Positions 1-6,067 of a stretch of 7,239 nucleotides of DNA are shown here, piece by piece; the first letter of the stretch is position 1, and each line of letters starts with the position of its first letter. The translations under genes and the position numbers were made by a program. The stretch comes from an uncultured Eubacteriales bacterium. Lineage in GTDB: Bacteria > Bacillota > Clostridia > Monoglobales > UMGS1388. The notes under the pieces are model-generated. The model saw nothing but the letters and a program-made list of their open reading frames with translations, made no database searches and was not told the DNA's origin. Location of the stretch: the NCBI GenBank assembly GCA_900551345.1, contig URVP01000069.1, positions 1 through 7,239 of the forward strand, read 5' to 3'.

Positions 1-578
1 CTACTAAATTTACTGATCACATTATGAATATTTATTAAGGAATCCTCGACAGTAATATCCCTGTCATCAGACTCTGCAATCTTTTTATGGGATATAGAAG
101 TATTCTCAACTTTTTTATTAATCTTATCAATCTGCTTTAACAGCTTATTGTAATCTGAAAAGAGTTCACTTAATCCATACTCTTTATTTTTACAGCTGTC
201 TTTTTTATCTTCATCATACATTCCTATATCGATACATTCTTCTTTCTTTTCAATTGCATCAGTTTTTTTGTCTAAATTTTCTTCTTTTTGCTGAATTCTT
301 CTTTCCTGACGCTGTAGTTCTGCGCGTCTTTCTTTAATTTCCTTTTCCAATTCTTGTCTTAATTTGTGATTTTCTTCCTTTGCTTCCAGCAATACTTCAC
401 GCTTTTTGCTCTCGGCAGCTTTTTCTGCATCTTTTACAATCTGCTTAGCCTGCTCTTCGGCACTGCCAAGTTCTGCCTCTGCAATTCTTTTTCGGTGGTT
501 TACACCTACAAAGAACATAACTACGCCTACAATTACGCATAATATTGCACCTACGGAAGCAATGATAATTTCCGTCAT
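1..578 (-). CDS. RNase Y-like protein, N-terminal part; unusual continuation (partial, runs off left edge)
   Basis: The frame is open from an ATG at 578 to the window edge, about 192 codons with no stop, so the C-terminus is not visible. Residues 3-26 form one transmembrane helix. Residues ~30-114 are a highly charged coiled coil with RNase Y landmarks: AEAELGSAEEQAKQIVKDAE, then LLEAKEENHKLR, ERRAELQRQERR and KEENLDKK. RNase Y is a membrane-anchored endoribonuclease that starts mRNA decay in Firmicutes; its KH and HD catalytic domains would lie beyond the coil. From about residue 115 (base 236) the sequence stops resembling RNase Y: the usual second half of the coil and the conserved ELERISxLT segment are absent, replaced by a hydrophilic, probably helical stretch (for example LSELFSDYNKLLKQI). 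No RNase Y continuation appears in the other frames. The start is supported by GGAGGT six bases upstream. It may be a chimera, a paralogue with only the RNase Y N-terminal module, or an RNase Y with an insertion. Confidence 0.8.
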   Translation of the reverse strand, partial: MTEIIIASVGAILCVIVGVVMFFVGVNHRKRIAEAELGSAEEQAKQIVKDAEKAAESKKREVLLEAKEENHKLRQELEKEIKERRAELQRQERRIQQKEENLDKKTDAIEKKEECIDIGMYDEDKKDSCKNKEYGLSELFSDYNKLLKQIDKINKKVENTSISHKKIAESDDRDITVEDSLINIHNVISKFS

Positions 579-584
579 TGCTGG

Positions 585-590
585 ACCTCC
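585..590 (-). promoter_or_regulatory. Ribosome binding site of the RNase Y-like gene
   Basis: Read on the minus strand this is GGAGGT, a near-perfect Shine-Dalgarno sequence, six bases before the ATG at 578. It fixes the start. It lies about 25 bases beyond the U-tract of the upstream terminator, so translation initiation itself is not inside the hairpin. Confidence 0.85.
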
Positions 591-614
591 GTCTTTTTTA
601 ATAATTTTTCATGA

Positions 615-658
615 GCAAAAACAAAAGCGTTTCCGCTCTTATATATAAGCGGAAACGC
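615..658 (-). terminator. Intrinsic terminator just upstream of the RNase Y-like gene
   Basis: A perfect 11-bp stem (arms 648-658 and 627-637, GCGTTTCCGCT / AGCGGAAACGC) encloses a 10-base AT loop. On the minus strand it is followed directly by TTTTGTTTTTGC. It ends 36 bases before the start codon, with no strong promoter in between. It therefore either ends the transcript of the upstream gene and leader, or acts as an attenuator controlling read-through into the RNase Y-like gene. On the plus strand there is no comparable U-tract. Confidence 0.85.
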
Positions 659-828
659 ACTTTAAACAGACATACATTATTTATAATATATAATCACAAA
701 ACAAAGGAATATGTATATAAAACAGCACAAAGATACAAGATTCCCCTATAAAAGAATATATGTTAAATTCAATATCTCTATCTATAAATAATTTCTTTCC
801 AACTTATATATAAAGAGTACTAGCTCTC
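627..828 (-). promoter_or_regulatory. Structured leader RNA or small RNA upstream of the RNase Y-like gene
   Basis: The 579-903 interval (325 bases) holds no gene; this is what fills it. Transcription from the promoter at 835-863 would begin near 828 and give a ~200-base RNA ending in the terminator at 627-658. Its 5' part (plus-strand 796-817) is complementary to 636-655: GGAAA pairs with TTTCC, and the adjoining CTCTTTATATATAAG pairs with CTTATATATAAGAG with one bulged base, about 19 pairs in all. The 636-655 segment covers the terminator loop, the inner part of its 5' arm and two bases of its 3' arm, so the two structures exclude each other. A short 5' hairpin (814-817 with 824-827) competes for the same upstream segment. 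I recognise no known riboswitch or T-box motif. It could instead be a free-standing small RNA closed by the long stem. Function is unknown. Confidence 0.5.
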
Positions 829-834
829 CTTAAT

Positions 835-863
835 ATTATATATTCGATTTACTTACCTGTCAA
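835..863 (-). promoter_or_regulatory. Perfect-consensus housekeeping promoter for the leader / RNase Y-like gene
   Basis: On the minus strand TTGACA (858-863) and TATAAT (835-840) are separated by exactly 17 bases, both hexamers matching the consensus. It starts 41 bases downstream of the stop codon of the TPR-like gene, so the leader has its own strong, probably constitutive, transcription start near 828. This makes regulation after initiation, at the terminator, more plausible. Confidence 0.9.
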
Positions 864-903
864 GCTATATTTCAAATTTAACATTTTTGTCATATTCTGT
901 AAA

Positions 904-1494
904 TTAATATGTCTGTAAGTCAGACTCACTATTTGGAAAAGCGTCCTCCTCCATTCCCGCCTGCGCCTTTTTACGGTTAAGTTCATCCATCGCAGCATTT
1001 ATGTCTTCACGATACTGAGCAATTTTATCAGCAAACGGTCCATCATAATCTTCAGGAATCATCTCAATAAACTGGTCAGCTATTTCATAAGAATTTTCCT
1101 CCTCTGGCACAAAAGCATCTTCTGCCCATAGAAAATAGATAAGGTCGTCTGCATGTTCATATCCCGGAATACTCATAAGCATATCATATGCCCTTTTTTT
1201 GTTGTCTATATCACCCGTTTCTATCAGCTCAAGTGCATTAGCATACAGAAGTTTACTGGTATCTTTATAGTCAGCATCTCTTTCTGCTATGTCCATAAGG
1301 TTGTCAAATCCATCTTTAAAATTGCCGTTTTCAATCTGGTTGACTGCAACGCTGTACTGTATCATATTTCTAAAAAACAAAAAATATGATGCCGTGATCA
1401 ATGCAGCTGCCCCGGCTATACATAAAATTATCACCGCAACTTTAGTTTTTTTGGTATTTCCGGACTTTTTATTCTTATTTGCACCTTTTGTCAT
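904..1494 (-). CDS. Single-pass membrane protein with TPR-like repeats, function unknown
   Basis: 196 residues. Residues 1-18 are strongly basic and cytoplasmic-looking; residues 19-41 are one hydrophobic helix, so the rest is probably outside the membrane (positive-inside rule, type II topology). Residues ~48-124 contain two degenerate TPR-like helical repeats of the kind common in Clostridia: each has an NG or TGD turn, an AY/F..L helix and an aromatic-acidic end (DYKD at 75-78, GYEHAD at 111-116). The C-terminal ~70 residues are acidic, helical and hydrophilic. No catalytic motif is seen; a scaffold or protein-interaction role is inference only. The start is supported by GGAGG nine bases upstream (1504-1508). 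It has its own promoter, and no obvious terminator lies before the next promoter downstream, so some read-through toward the RNase Y-like gene is possible. Confidence 0.8.
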   Translation of the reverse strand: MTKGANKNKKSGNTKKTKVAVIILCIAGAAALITASYFLFFRNMIQYSVAVNQIENGNFKDGFDNLMDIAERDADYKDTSKLLYANALELIETGDIDNKKRAYDMLMSIPGYEHADDLIYFLWAEDAFVPEEENSYEIADQFIEMIPEDYDGPFADKIAQYREDINAAMDELNRKKAQAGMEEDAFPNSESDLQTY

Positions 1495-1526
1495 ATCCTT
1501 TTTCCTCCGTATGTTAAGCTGTATTT

Positions 1527-1555
1527 ATTCTAACACAAAAAGAACATTTAAGCAA
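1527..1555 (-). promoter_or_regulatory. Promoter of the TPR-like membrane protein gene
   Basis: On the minus strand TTGCTT (1550-1555) and TAGAAT (1527-1532) are 17 bases apart, with a TGn extended -10 just before TAGAAT. The start point would be near 1520, giving a ~25-base leader that contains the GGAGG ribosome binding site. Confidence 0.65.
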
Positions 1556-1685
1556 CATGAATAATGCAGAAGCAAAACCGGACTTGCAAACTACTGGGTA
1601 ATTATAGACATATGCCATACAACATGATATGATAATATTAGATTATAAAGCCGCTTAATTTTATACAAAAGAAAGGGGCATACTA

Positions 1686-2363
1686 ATGCAAAATAACAAA
1701 AGAACCTTACTAATTACAGGAACAGTTGTTGTGTGCTGCATAGTAATGGCTATAGTTGACGGATTTATACAGCCTAATTATGCAATAAAATCAGCAGTCA
1801 AGCTGCTTTTGTTTCTTTTAATTCCCGTGTTATTCTCCGCATATGACAAGGAACTGAATTTAAAACAAGTAATCAAACCTAATAAAAAAGGTCTTACTAC
1901 CGCTTTTGCCCTCTGCATACCCGTTTATATTATAATACTTATAGCTTATATGCTTTTTAAAAATATTTTTGATTTTTCCTCCGTTACAAAATCTTTGACC
2001 GCAAACATAGGTGTTTCTCGTCATAATTTTGTTTTTGTTGCAATATATATCTCTTTTGTCAATTCTCTTTTAGAAGAATTTTTCTTTAGAGGTTTTGCTT
2101 TTTTAATTCTTAAAAAATTTGCCTCTGTACGGTTTGCTTGCATTTTTAGCTCCGCTGCCTTTGCACTCTACCACATTGCCATGATGTCGGGATGGTTCTC
2201 TGTCGGTGTATTTGTTATAACACTTGCAGGCTTATTTGTCGGTGCAATGGTATTTAATTATTTAAATTTAAAGAGCGGGAATATATATACATCATGGTTT
2301 GTACATATGTTTGCAAACTTTGCCATTAATACCGTTGGGTTTATTTTATTTGACATAATATAA
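1686..2363 (+). CDS. CPBP-family intramembrane metalloprotease
   Basis: 225 residues, mostly hydrophobic, with about seven or eight membrane segments. The CPBP (CAAX protease and bacteriocin-processing, 'Abi') signature is complete: EEFFFRGF gives motif 1 (E130, E131, R135), ALYHIAMM gives motif 2 (H163), and FVHMFANF gives motif 3 (H207, N211). These residues form the glutamate/histidine active site within the membrane. Family members are linked to maturation or immunity of bacteriocins and to processing of membrane proteins; the substrate cannot be told from sequence, and no bacteriocin-like small gene is visible nearby. GGGG at 1675-1678, seven bases upstream, supports the start. It is divergent from the TPR-like gene; I see no clear promoter of its own and no terminator after it, so its transcript probably runs into the fucO promoter region. 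Confidence 0.9.
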   Translation: MQNNKRTLLITGTVVVCCIVMAIVDGFIQPNYAIKSAVKLLLFLLIPVLFSAYDKELNLKQVIKPNKKGLTTAFALCIPVYIIILIAYMLFKNIFDFSSVTKSLTANIGVSRHNFVFVAIYISFVNSLLEEFFFRGFAFLILKKFASVRFACIFSSAAFALYHIAMMSGWFSVGVFVITLAGLFVGAMVFNYLNLKSGNIYTSWFVHMFANFAINTVGFILFDII

Positions 2364-2377
2364 CGCTGACATGTCTA

Positions 2378-2395
2378 TTGACAAATACCGGTCAA
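2378..2395. promoter_or_regulatory. Candidate operator overlapping the fucO -35 element
   Basis: TTGAC and GTCAA form a 5-bp inverted repeat with an 8-base centre that covers the -35 hexamer and half the spacer, where a bound repressor would block polymerase. An 8-bp palindrome GACATGTC (2368-2375) lies just upstream. Part of the symmetry comes from the -35 consensus itself, so chance is possible. It matches no regulator site that I know, and I do not assign a protein. Confidence 0.3.
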
Positions 2396-2406
2396 AATGA
2401 TATTAT
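2378..2406 (+). promoter_or_regulatory. fucO promoter
   Basis: TTGACA (2378-2383) and TATTAT (2401-2406) are 17 bases apart, with TGA directly before TATTAT as an extended -10. The start point would be near 2413, about 43 bases before the fucO ATG. It begins 15 bases after the CPBP stop codon, so fucO has its own start rather than relying on the upstream gene. Confidence 0.85.
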
Positions 2407-2455
2407 CCGATTGAGGGTAGTAATAATTATAAACAAATAAAGGAGGAAAAAGTTA

Positions 2456-3604
2456 ATGGCAAACAGATTTATTCTTAATGAAACATCTTACCACGGTGCA
2501 GGTGCAATTAAAGAAATTGCTACTGAAGCAAAAGCAAGAGGATTTGCAAAAGCATTTGTATGCTCCGATCCCGATTTAATCAAATTTAATGTTACCAAAA
2601 AAGTACTTGATGTTCTCGAAAATGCAAACCTGTCTTATGAAATTTATTCAGACATCAAACCCAATCCCACAATTGAAAATGTGCAAAGCGGCGTTGCGGC
2701 ATTTAAAGCATCAGGTGCCGACTATATCATTGCCATTGGCGGTGGTTCTTCCATGGACACGGCAAAGGCTGTGGGTATAATCATAAAAAATCCAGAATTT
2801 GCAGATGTAAGAAGTCTTGAAGGTGTTGCAGACACAAAAAATAAATGTGTACCCATATTTGCAGTACCTACAACAGCAGGAACAGCTGCTGAAGTTACAA
2901 TCAACTATGTTATTACAGATGCTGAAAAAAACCGTAAAATGGTTTGTGTTGACCCCCATGACATTCCCGTCGTTGCATTTGTTGATGCTGATATGATGAG
3001 TTCCATGCCCAAAGGTCTTACGGCTGCAACAGGTATGGATGCTCTTACCCATGCCATAGAAGGATACATAACAGCAGGTGCATGGGAACTTTCGGATATG
3101 TTCCACCTTAAAGCTATTGAAATTATTTCAAAATCTTTAAGAGGTGCTGTTGAAAATACTCCCGAAGGACGGGAAGGAATGGCACTTGGTCAGTATATAG
3201 CAGGAATGGGCTTCTCCAATGTGGGACTCGGTATTGTTCACTCCATGGCTCATCCGTTAGGCGCTTTGTATGATACTCCTCATGGAATCGCAAATGCAAT
3301 TATTCTTCCAACCGTTATGGAATATAATGCTGAAGCAACCGGAGATAAGTATAAATATATAGCTCAGGCTATGGGCGTTAAAGGAACCGACGGTATGTCT
3401 CAAGATGAATACAGAAAGGCAGCTATAGACGCTGTTAAACAGCTTTCAGCAGATATAGGAATCCCCACTGACTTAAAAGATATTGTAAAGAGAGAGGACA
3501 TCCCTTTCTTAGCTCAATCGGCATATGATGACGCTTGCCGTCCGGGAAATCCCAAAGAAACAAGCGTTGAAGATATTACAAAACTTTATGAGTCTTTAAT
3601 TTAA
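2456..3604 (+). CDS. fucO: Lactaldehyde reductase / 1,2-propanediol oxidoreductase (iron-containing alcohol dehydrogenase)
   Basis: 382 residues, the same size as Escherichia coli FucO and alignable along nearly its whole length from memory (for example MANRFILNET, NPEFADVRSLEG, VPTTAGTAAEVTINYVITD, GMGFSNVGLG). This group III iron-dependent dehydrogenase reduces L-lactaldehyde to 1,2-propanediol with NADH in anaerobic fucose or rhamnose breakdown and regenerates NAD+. The nucleotide-binding GGGS is at 95-98, and D38 matches the residue that favours NADH over NADPH. All four metal ligands are present: D195, H199, H262 and H276, each one lower than the E. coli numbering. AGGAGG at 2441-2446, nine bases before the ATG, supports the start. 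It stands alone, with its own promoter and terminator; no fucose or rhamnose genes are visible, so the aldehyde source, or a broader aldehyde/diol role, is unknown. Confidence 0.93.
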   Translation: MANRFILNETSYHGAGAIKEIATEAKARGFAKAFVCSDPDLIKFNVTKKVLDVLENANLSYEIYSDIKPNPTIENVQSGVAAFKASGADYIIAIGGGSSMDTAKAVGIIIKNPEFADVRSLEGVADTKNKCVPIFAVPTTAGTAAEVTINYVITDAEKNRKMVCVDPHDIPVVAFVDADMMSSMPKGLTAATGMDALTHAIEGYITAGAWELSDMFHLKAIEIISKSLRGAVENTPEGREGMALGQYIAGMGFSNVGLGIVHSMAHPLGALYDTPHGIANAIILPTVMEYNAEATGDKYKYIAQAMGVKGTDGMSQDEYRKAAIDAVKQLSADIGIPTDLKDIVKREDIPFLAQSAYDDACRPGNPKETSVEDITKLYESLI

Positions 3605-3620
3605 ATTAAATAAACTTAAT

Positions 3621-3654
3621 ATAATAAAAGACCGCTGCGGCGGTCTTTTATTAT
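3621..3654. terminator. Bidirectional terminator between fucO and the antiporter gene
   Basis: Arms 3621-3635 and 3640-3654 form a 15-bp perfect stem with the 4-base loop TGCG. The AAAAGACCGC / GCGGTCTTTT design supplies a U-tract in both directions. It sits between the convergent stop codons of fucO and the antiporter gene and would serve both. Confidence 0.93.
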
Positions 3655-3666
3655 TTATTTAAAATT

Positions 3667-4965
3667 TTATTCTGACGGATTATTTTTTAATTCTTCAAGC
3701 TTTCGTTGGCGACGCATTTTGACATCATCAGACATTGGTTTAATATCTCCCGCAGCAGTAAGTGCCTGTCTGGAAAGAACAGGACCTATCAACTCATAAA
3801 TAAGTATTCCGAACAATACTATATTTCTTATCAAATGTCCGCTTTCACCCAGTTGTAATGCCGTAGTACACATACCCAGAGCAACACCCGCCTGAGGGAA
3901 AAGCGTTATACCGAGATATTTACAAATCTGTGGAGGGCAGCCCGTTGCCTTTGTACTGATATAAGCTCCGGTATATTTTCCCAATGAACGAAATATAATA
4001 TAGACCAGTCCAAGCATCACAATAGCTGCATCAGTAAACACGCTAAGTTCAAGAGCGGCGCCGCTTATAACAAAAAACAATGCAAATAACGGAGATGTCC
4101 ACTTATCCGCAGCTGACATCAGATCCTGAGACAACGAACAGGTATTGCAAAAAACCGTACCCAGCATCATGCATACAAGAAGTGAAGAAAAACTTATATG
4201 TACCGCTCCGATTTCAATATCAATCATGGCAAGAGATGCAGTTAAAAACACAACTGCAATCGTCATATTCAATCGGTTTGTATTGGAATTGAAATATCTT
4301 TCAAGCCATGTAAGAATCAACCCCATAACCGCACCCAGACCAAGGGAACAGAAAATCTCTATCAATGGATTTACAATAATAGAAACCAAGTCCACCGATC
4401 CTACGGTAATAGTTTTTGCTATTCCGAAAGAAACGGCAAACACAATAAGCCCAATTGCATCATCCAAAGCAACTATGGGCAATAGCAGGCTGGTAAGAGG
4501 ACCTTTTGCCTTATACTGCCTAACTACCATAAGAGTTGCCGCAGGTGCGGTAGCCGCCGCAATGGCTCCTAAAGTTATAAGCTGCGGAACAGAAAGCTTA
4601 CCCGGCATTATTAAATGAAACACAAACAAAGCCAAATCTACAAACAAAGTTGCTGTCAGAGCTTCAAACAGACCTACAATAAGGGCTCGCTTGCCTATTT
4701 TTTTTAAATCCGACGCCCTGAATTCATTTCCGATGGAAAATGCGATAAAACCTAACGCCACTTCGGAAACAAGCGATAACTTACTTACCGCTTCGGATGA
4801 TTCAAAACCTATCCAGCCGGGAGTAAGTGCACCTATGCAATATGGACCTATTAAAACTCCGGCAACAAGATACGCAGTAACTGCCGGAAGCTTTAATGGT
4901 TTAAAGGCTCTTGTCATAAGCAACCCTGCCAAAAGTGCCACCGAAACCGATAGTAATGTATTCAT
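3667..4965 (-). CDS. Cation/proton antiporter, CPA family (Na+ or K+/H+ exchanger)
   Basis: 432 residues with about 12-13 hydrophobic segments, typical of a cation/proton antiporter membrane domain. Residues 139-144 (TAPAAT) look like the broken-helix segment of the ion site, and ALDDAIGL supplies an adjacent aspartate pair at 168-169, the hallmark of electrogenic exchangers related to NapA/NhaA. The likely job is exchange of Na+ or K+ for protons at the plasma membrane, for pH and salt balance. The C-terminal tail (~residues 407-432) is short, charged and hydrophilic; there is no RCK/TrkA-N domain, so it is shorter than KefB/KefC. The longer reading from 5001 is rejected: the ATG at 4965 has AAGGAAG eight bases upstream, whereas that at 5001 has no ribosome binding site. 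Which cation it carries cannot be read from sequence. Confidence 0.88.
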   Translation of the reverse strand: MNTLLSVSVALLAGLLMTRAFKPLKLPAVTAYLVAGVLIGPYCIGALTPGWIGFESSEAVSKLSLVSEVALGFIAFSIGNEFRASDLKKIGKRALIVGLFEALTATLFVDLALFVFHLIMPGKLSVPQLITLGAIAAATAPAATLMVVRQYKAKGPLTSLLLPIVALDDAIGLIVFAVSFGIAKTITVGSVDLVSIIVNPLIEIFCSLGLGAVMGLILTWLERYFNSNTNRLNMTIAVVFLTASLAMIDIEIGAVHISFSSLLVCMMLGTVFCNTCSLSQDLMSAADKWTSPLFALFFVISGAALELSVFTDAAIVMLGLVYIIFRSLGKYTGAYISTKATGCPPQICKYLGITLFPQAGVALGMCTTALQLGESGHLIRNIVLFGILIYELIGPVLSRQALTAAGDIKPMSDDVKMRRQRKLEELKNNPSE

Positions 4966-5030
4966 ACATTGCACTTCCTTTATATTTAAGTTTTTATACA
5001 TACATTAATTTAACATATATTATTCTTTAA

Positions 5031-5101
5031 TTAAGACCGTATATAGATAATTGCTTTGCATAATTATTTAATATACAAAGAATAGTTTAGCATCGGTCTA
5101 A
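5031..5101 (-). repeat. Nested inverted repeat upstream of the antiporter gene
   Basis: Outer arms TTAAGACCG (5031-5039) and CGGTCTAA (5094-5101) match except for one base; inside them CTTTGCATA (5054-5062) and TATACAAAG (5072-5080) pair at 8 of 9 positions. It lies 66-136 bases before the antiporter start and could fold in its 5' leader or bind a regulator. I recognise no known riboswitch and find no convincing promoter between here and the gene. The rest of 4966-5142 is AT-rich with nothing else supportable. Confidence 0.4.
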
Positions 5102-5142
5102 CGCATATTCTAAATAGATACAGCAAACATTTTATACATAAC

Positions 5143-5170
5143 AAATGCCCATGCTGCTGCGTGGGCATTT
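5143..5170 (-). terminator. Terminator after the split SGNH hydrolase gene
   Basis: Arms 5143-5154 and 5159-5170 form a 12-bp stem (one G-T pair) with the loop TGCT. On the minus strand the hairpin is followed by GTTATGTATAAAATG with only short T runs; on the plus strand by TGATTACAATTAATTTT. Placement 45 bases after the hydrolase stop codon favours the minus strand. The short U-tract makes it a moderate terminator. Confidence 0.65.
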
Positions 5171-5214
5171 TGATTACAATTAATTTTGCTTTAAATATGA
5201 GTATAATTAAAGTT

Positions 5215-5768
5215 TTAATCATCAACATCTTTAATAAATGATGCAACATGCTTTGCACAAGCGTCGATACCTGTCTGTGTAAGGTGAATATAATCATCTT
5301 TTCTGATAAAAGTATCAACATTAGGTTCAACAACGGAATATAGGTCATTTATTATAATCCCCATGGATTCCAACTCGGGAACAACCGAAGAATTATACAA
5401 ACAAATCATATCGTTACTGTTATATTGATGCATTGGATTTACAGGTGTTGTTGTAGCAAAAATTACTTTATCGGTAATTTTTTAAGTAATCCTGCAATAC
5501 GCTTCATATTTGAAACATAAAGTTCAACAGAATTAAAATTTCCATCACCGAACAGATTGCAAAGATCCCAATGTCCGTTATTCCAATGAATAATAGCTGC
5601 ATCTTTGAGCTGCTGTCTGTATTCAAAAATCAAACGCAAAGTATAGTTTGAAAACCGGCAGTTTTCTTCCGGCTGCCATACATCATAAGAACCTTTTAAA
5701 AGCTCCGGTACTTTTGTTCCGTATCCAATTAGGCGTATGGAATCGCCCAAAAGCACAACTTTCTTCAT
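5215..5768 (-). pseudogene. SGNH/GDSL-family hydrolase, split by a one-base frameshift
   Basis: Two frames together encode one small serine esterase/lipase-type protein. The first (5463-5768) starts MKKVVLLGDS, with the nucleophile S10 in the GDS block, the ENCRFSNYTL block near 36-45 and HWNNGHWD at 61-68, which carries the oxyanion-hole asparagine region. The second (ending at 5215) has DYIHLTQTG, the aspartate-histidine pair of block V. Adding one A to the six-A run at 5478-5483 joins them into a 184-residue protein, KK followed by ITDKVIFATTTP, with S10, D159 and H162 as the triad. As written, the first frame stops after 101 residues and neither half has a full triad. GGAG nine bases upstream (5778-5781) supports the start. 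The intact protein would hydrolyse an ester, probably on a carbohydrate or lipid; no signal peptide is seen. It could be a true pseudogene, a homopolymer sequencing error, or a slippage site. Confidence 0.8.
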
Positions 5769-5809
5769 GAGACTTTTCTCCGTTCACAGCATTTTACATA
5801 TGCAGATTC

Positions 5810-5841
5810 AAAAAAAAATAAAGCAAGCGTATCGCTTGCTT
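5810..5841 (-). terminator. Terminator of tRNA-Arg
   Basis: On the minus strand AAGCAAGCG (5833-5841), loop ATA, CGCTTGCTT (5821-5829) is followed by TA and nine T's (5810-5818). It is a textbook intrinsic terminator starting five bases after the tRNA CCA end. It also separates the tRNA from the SGNH hydrolase gene 42 bases further on, for which I see no clear separate promoter. Confidence 0.95.
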
Positions 5842-5846
5842 CGGTA

Positions 5847-5923
5847 TGGTACGCCCGACAGGATTCGAACCTGCGACCTATTGATTCGTAGTCAATCACT
5901 CTATCCAGCTGAGCTACGGGCGC
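5847..5923 (-). tRNA. tRNA-Arg (anticodon ACG)
   Basis: 77 bases including an encoded CCA (5847-5849). The acceptor GCGCCCG pairs with CGGGCGT (last pair G-T), the D arm is GCTC...GAGT, the anticodon stem ATTGA/TCAAT encloses the loop CTACGAA with anticodon ACG, and the T arm is GCAGG-TTCGAAT-CCTGT. The anticodon A34 is normally deaminated to inosine by TadA, so it reads CGU, CGC and CGA. It is a single tRNA gene, not part of a cluster in this window, with its own promoter and terminator. Confidence 0.98.
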
Positions 5924-5948
5924 ATATTTATTTTTACAAGCAAAAGAT

Positions 5949-5977
5949 ATGTTATCACAATTTCTAAGATTTGTCAA
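5949..5977 (-). promoter_or_regulatory. Promoter of tRNA-Arg
   Basis: On the minus strand TTGACA (5972-5977) and TAACAT (5949-5954) are 17 bases apart, with TGA as an extended -10. The start point near 5942 leaves a ~19-base leader before the mature tRNA 5' end at 5923, to be removed by RNase P. Confidence 0.88.
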
Positions 5978-6067
5978 GCGTTCTATTTAAAACAGTCAGT
6001 AAAAAACATATAAAATTTATCTTTTTTAATAAGGATATTCTTAAAGAATTATGTAGCTCAGGTAATT

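Noticed and set aside
406..648. 80-codon plus-strand frame opposite the RNase Y-like gene
   Set aside because: It is the shadow of the coiled-coil coding sequence and runs into the terminator hairpin.
639..677. A 12-codon minus-strand reading frame (starting MYVCLKC) that ends inside the terminator hairpin, suggesting a leader peptide
   Set aside because: There is no ribosome binding site before its ATG and no run of one amino-acid codon; it is short enough to be chance.
1686..2363. CPBP protease as part of a bacteriocin or abortive-infection system
   Set aside because: No bacteriocin precursor, exporter or toxin-like partner is visible on either side; the family is widespread outside such systems.
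2711..3106. 131-codon antisense frame inside fucO
   Set aside because: It lies wholly within a well-supported gene, is cysteine- and histidine-rich in the way of antisense shadows, and has no start signals.
4966..5001. Upstream ATG giving a 444-residue antiporter
   Set aside because: No ribosome binding site precedes it, the added 12 residues are polar and unlike the family, and the ATG at 4965 has AAGGAAG at good spacing.
5737..5967. Plus- and minus-strand frames crossing tRNA-Arg
   Set aside because: They translate through the tRNA and its terminator; tRNA complement sequences commonly give such spurious frames.
6052..6064. GTAGCTCAGG on the plus strand, resembling a tRNA D arm, as a possible tRNA remnant or attachment site
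   Set aside because: No acceptor, anticodon or T arm follows, and it is only about ten bases; there is no integrase or direct repeat nearby.
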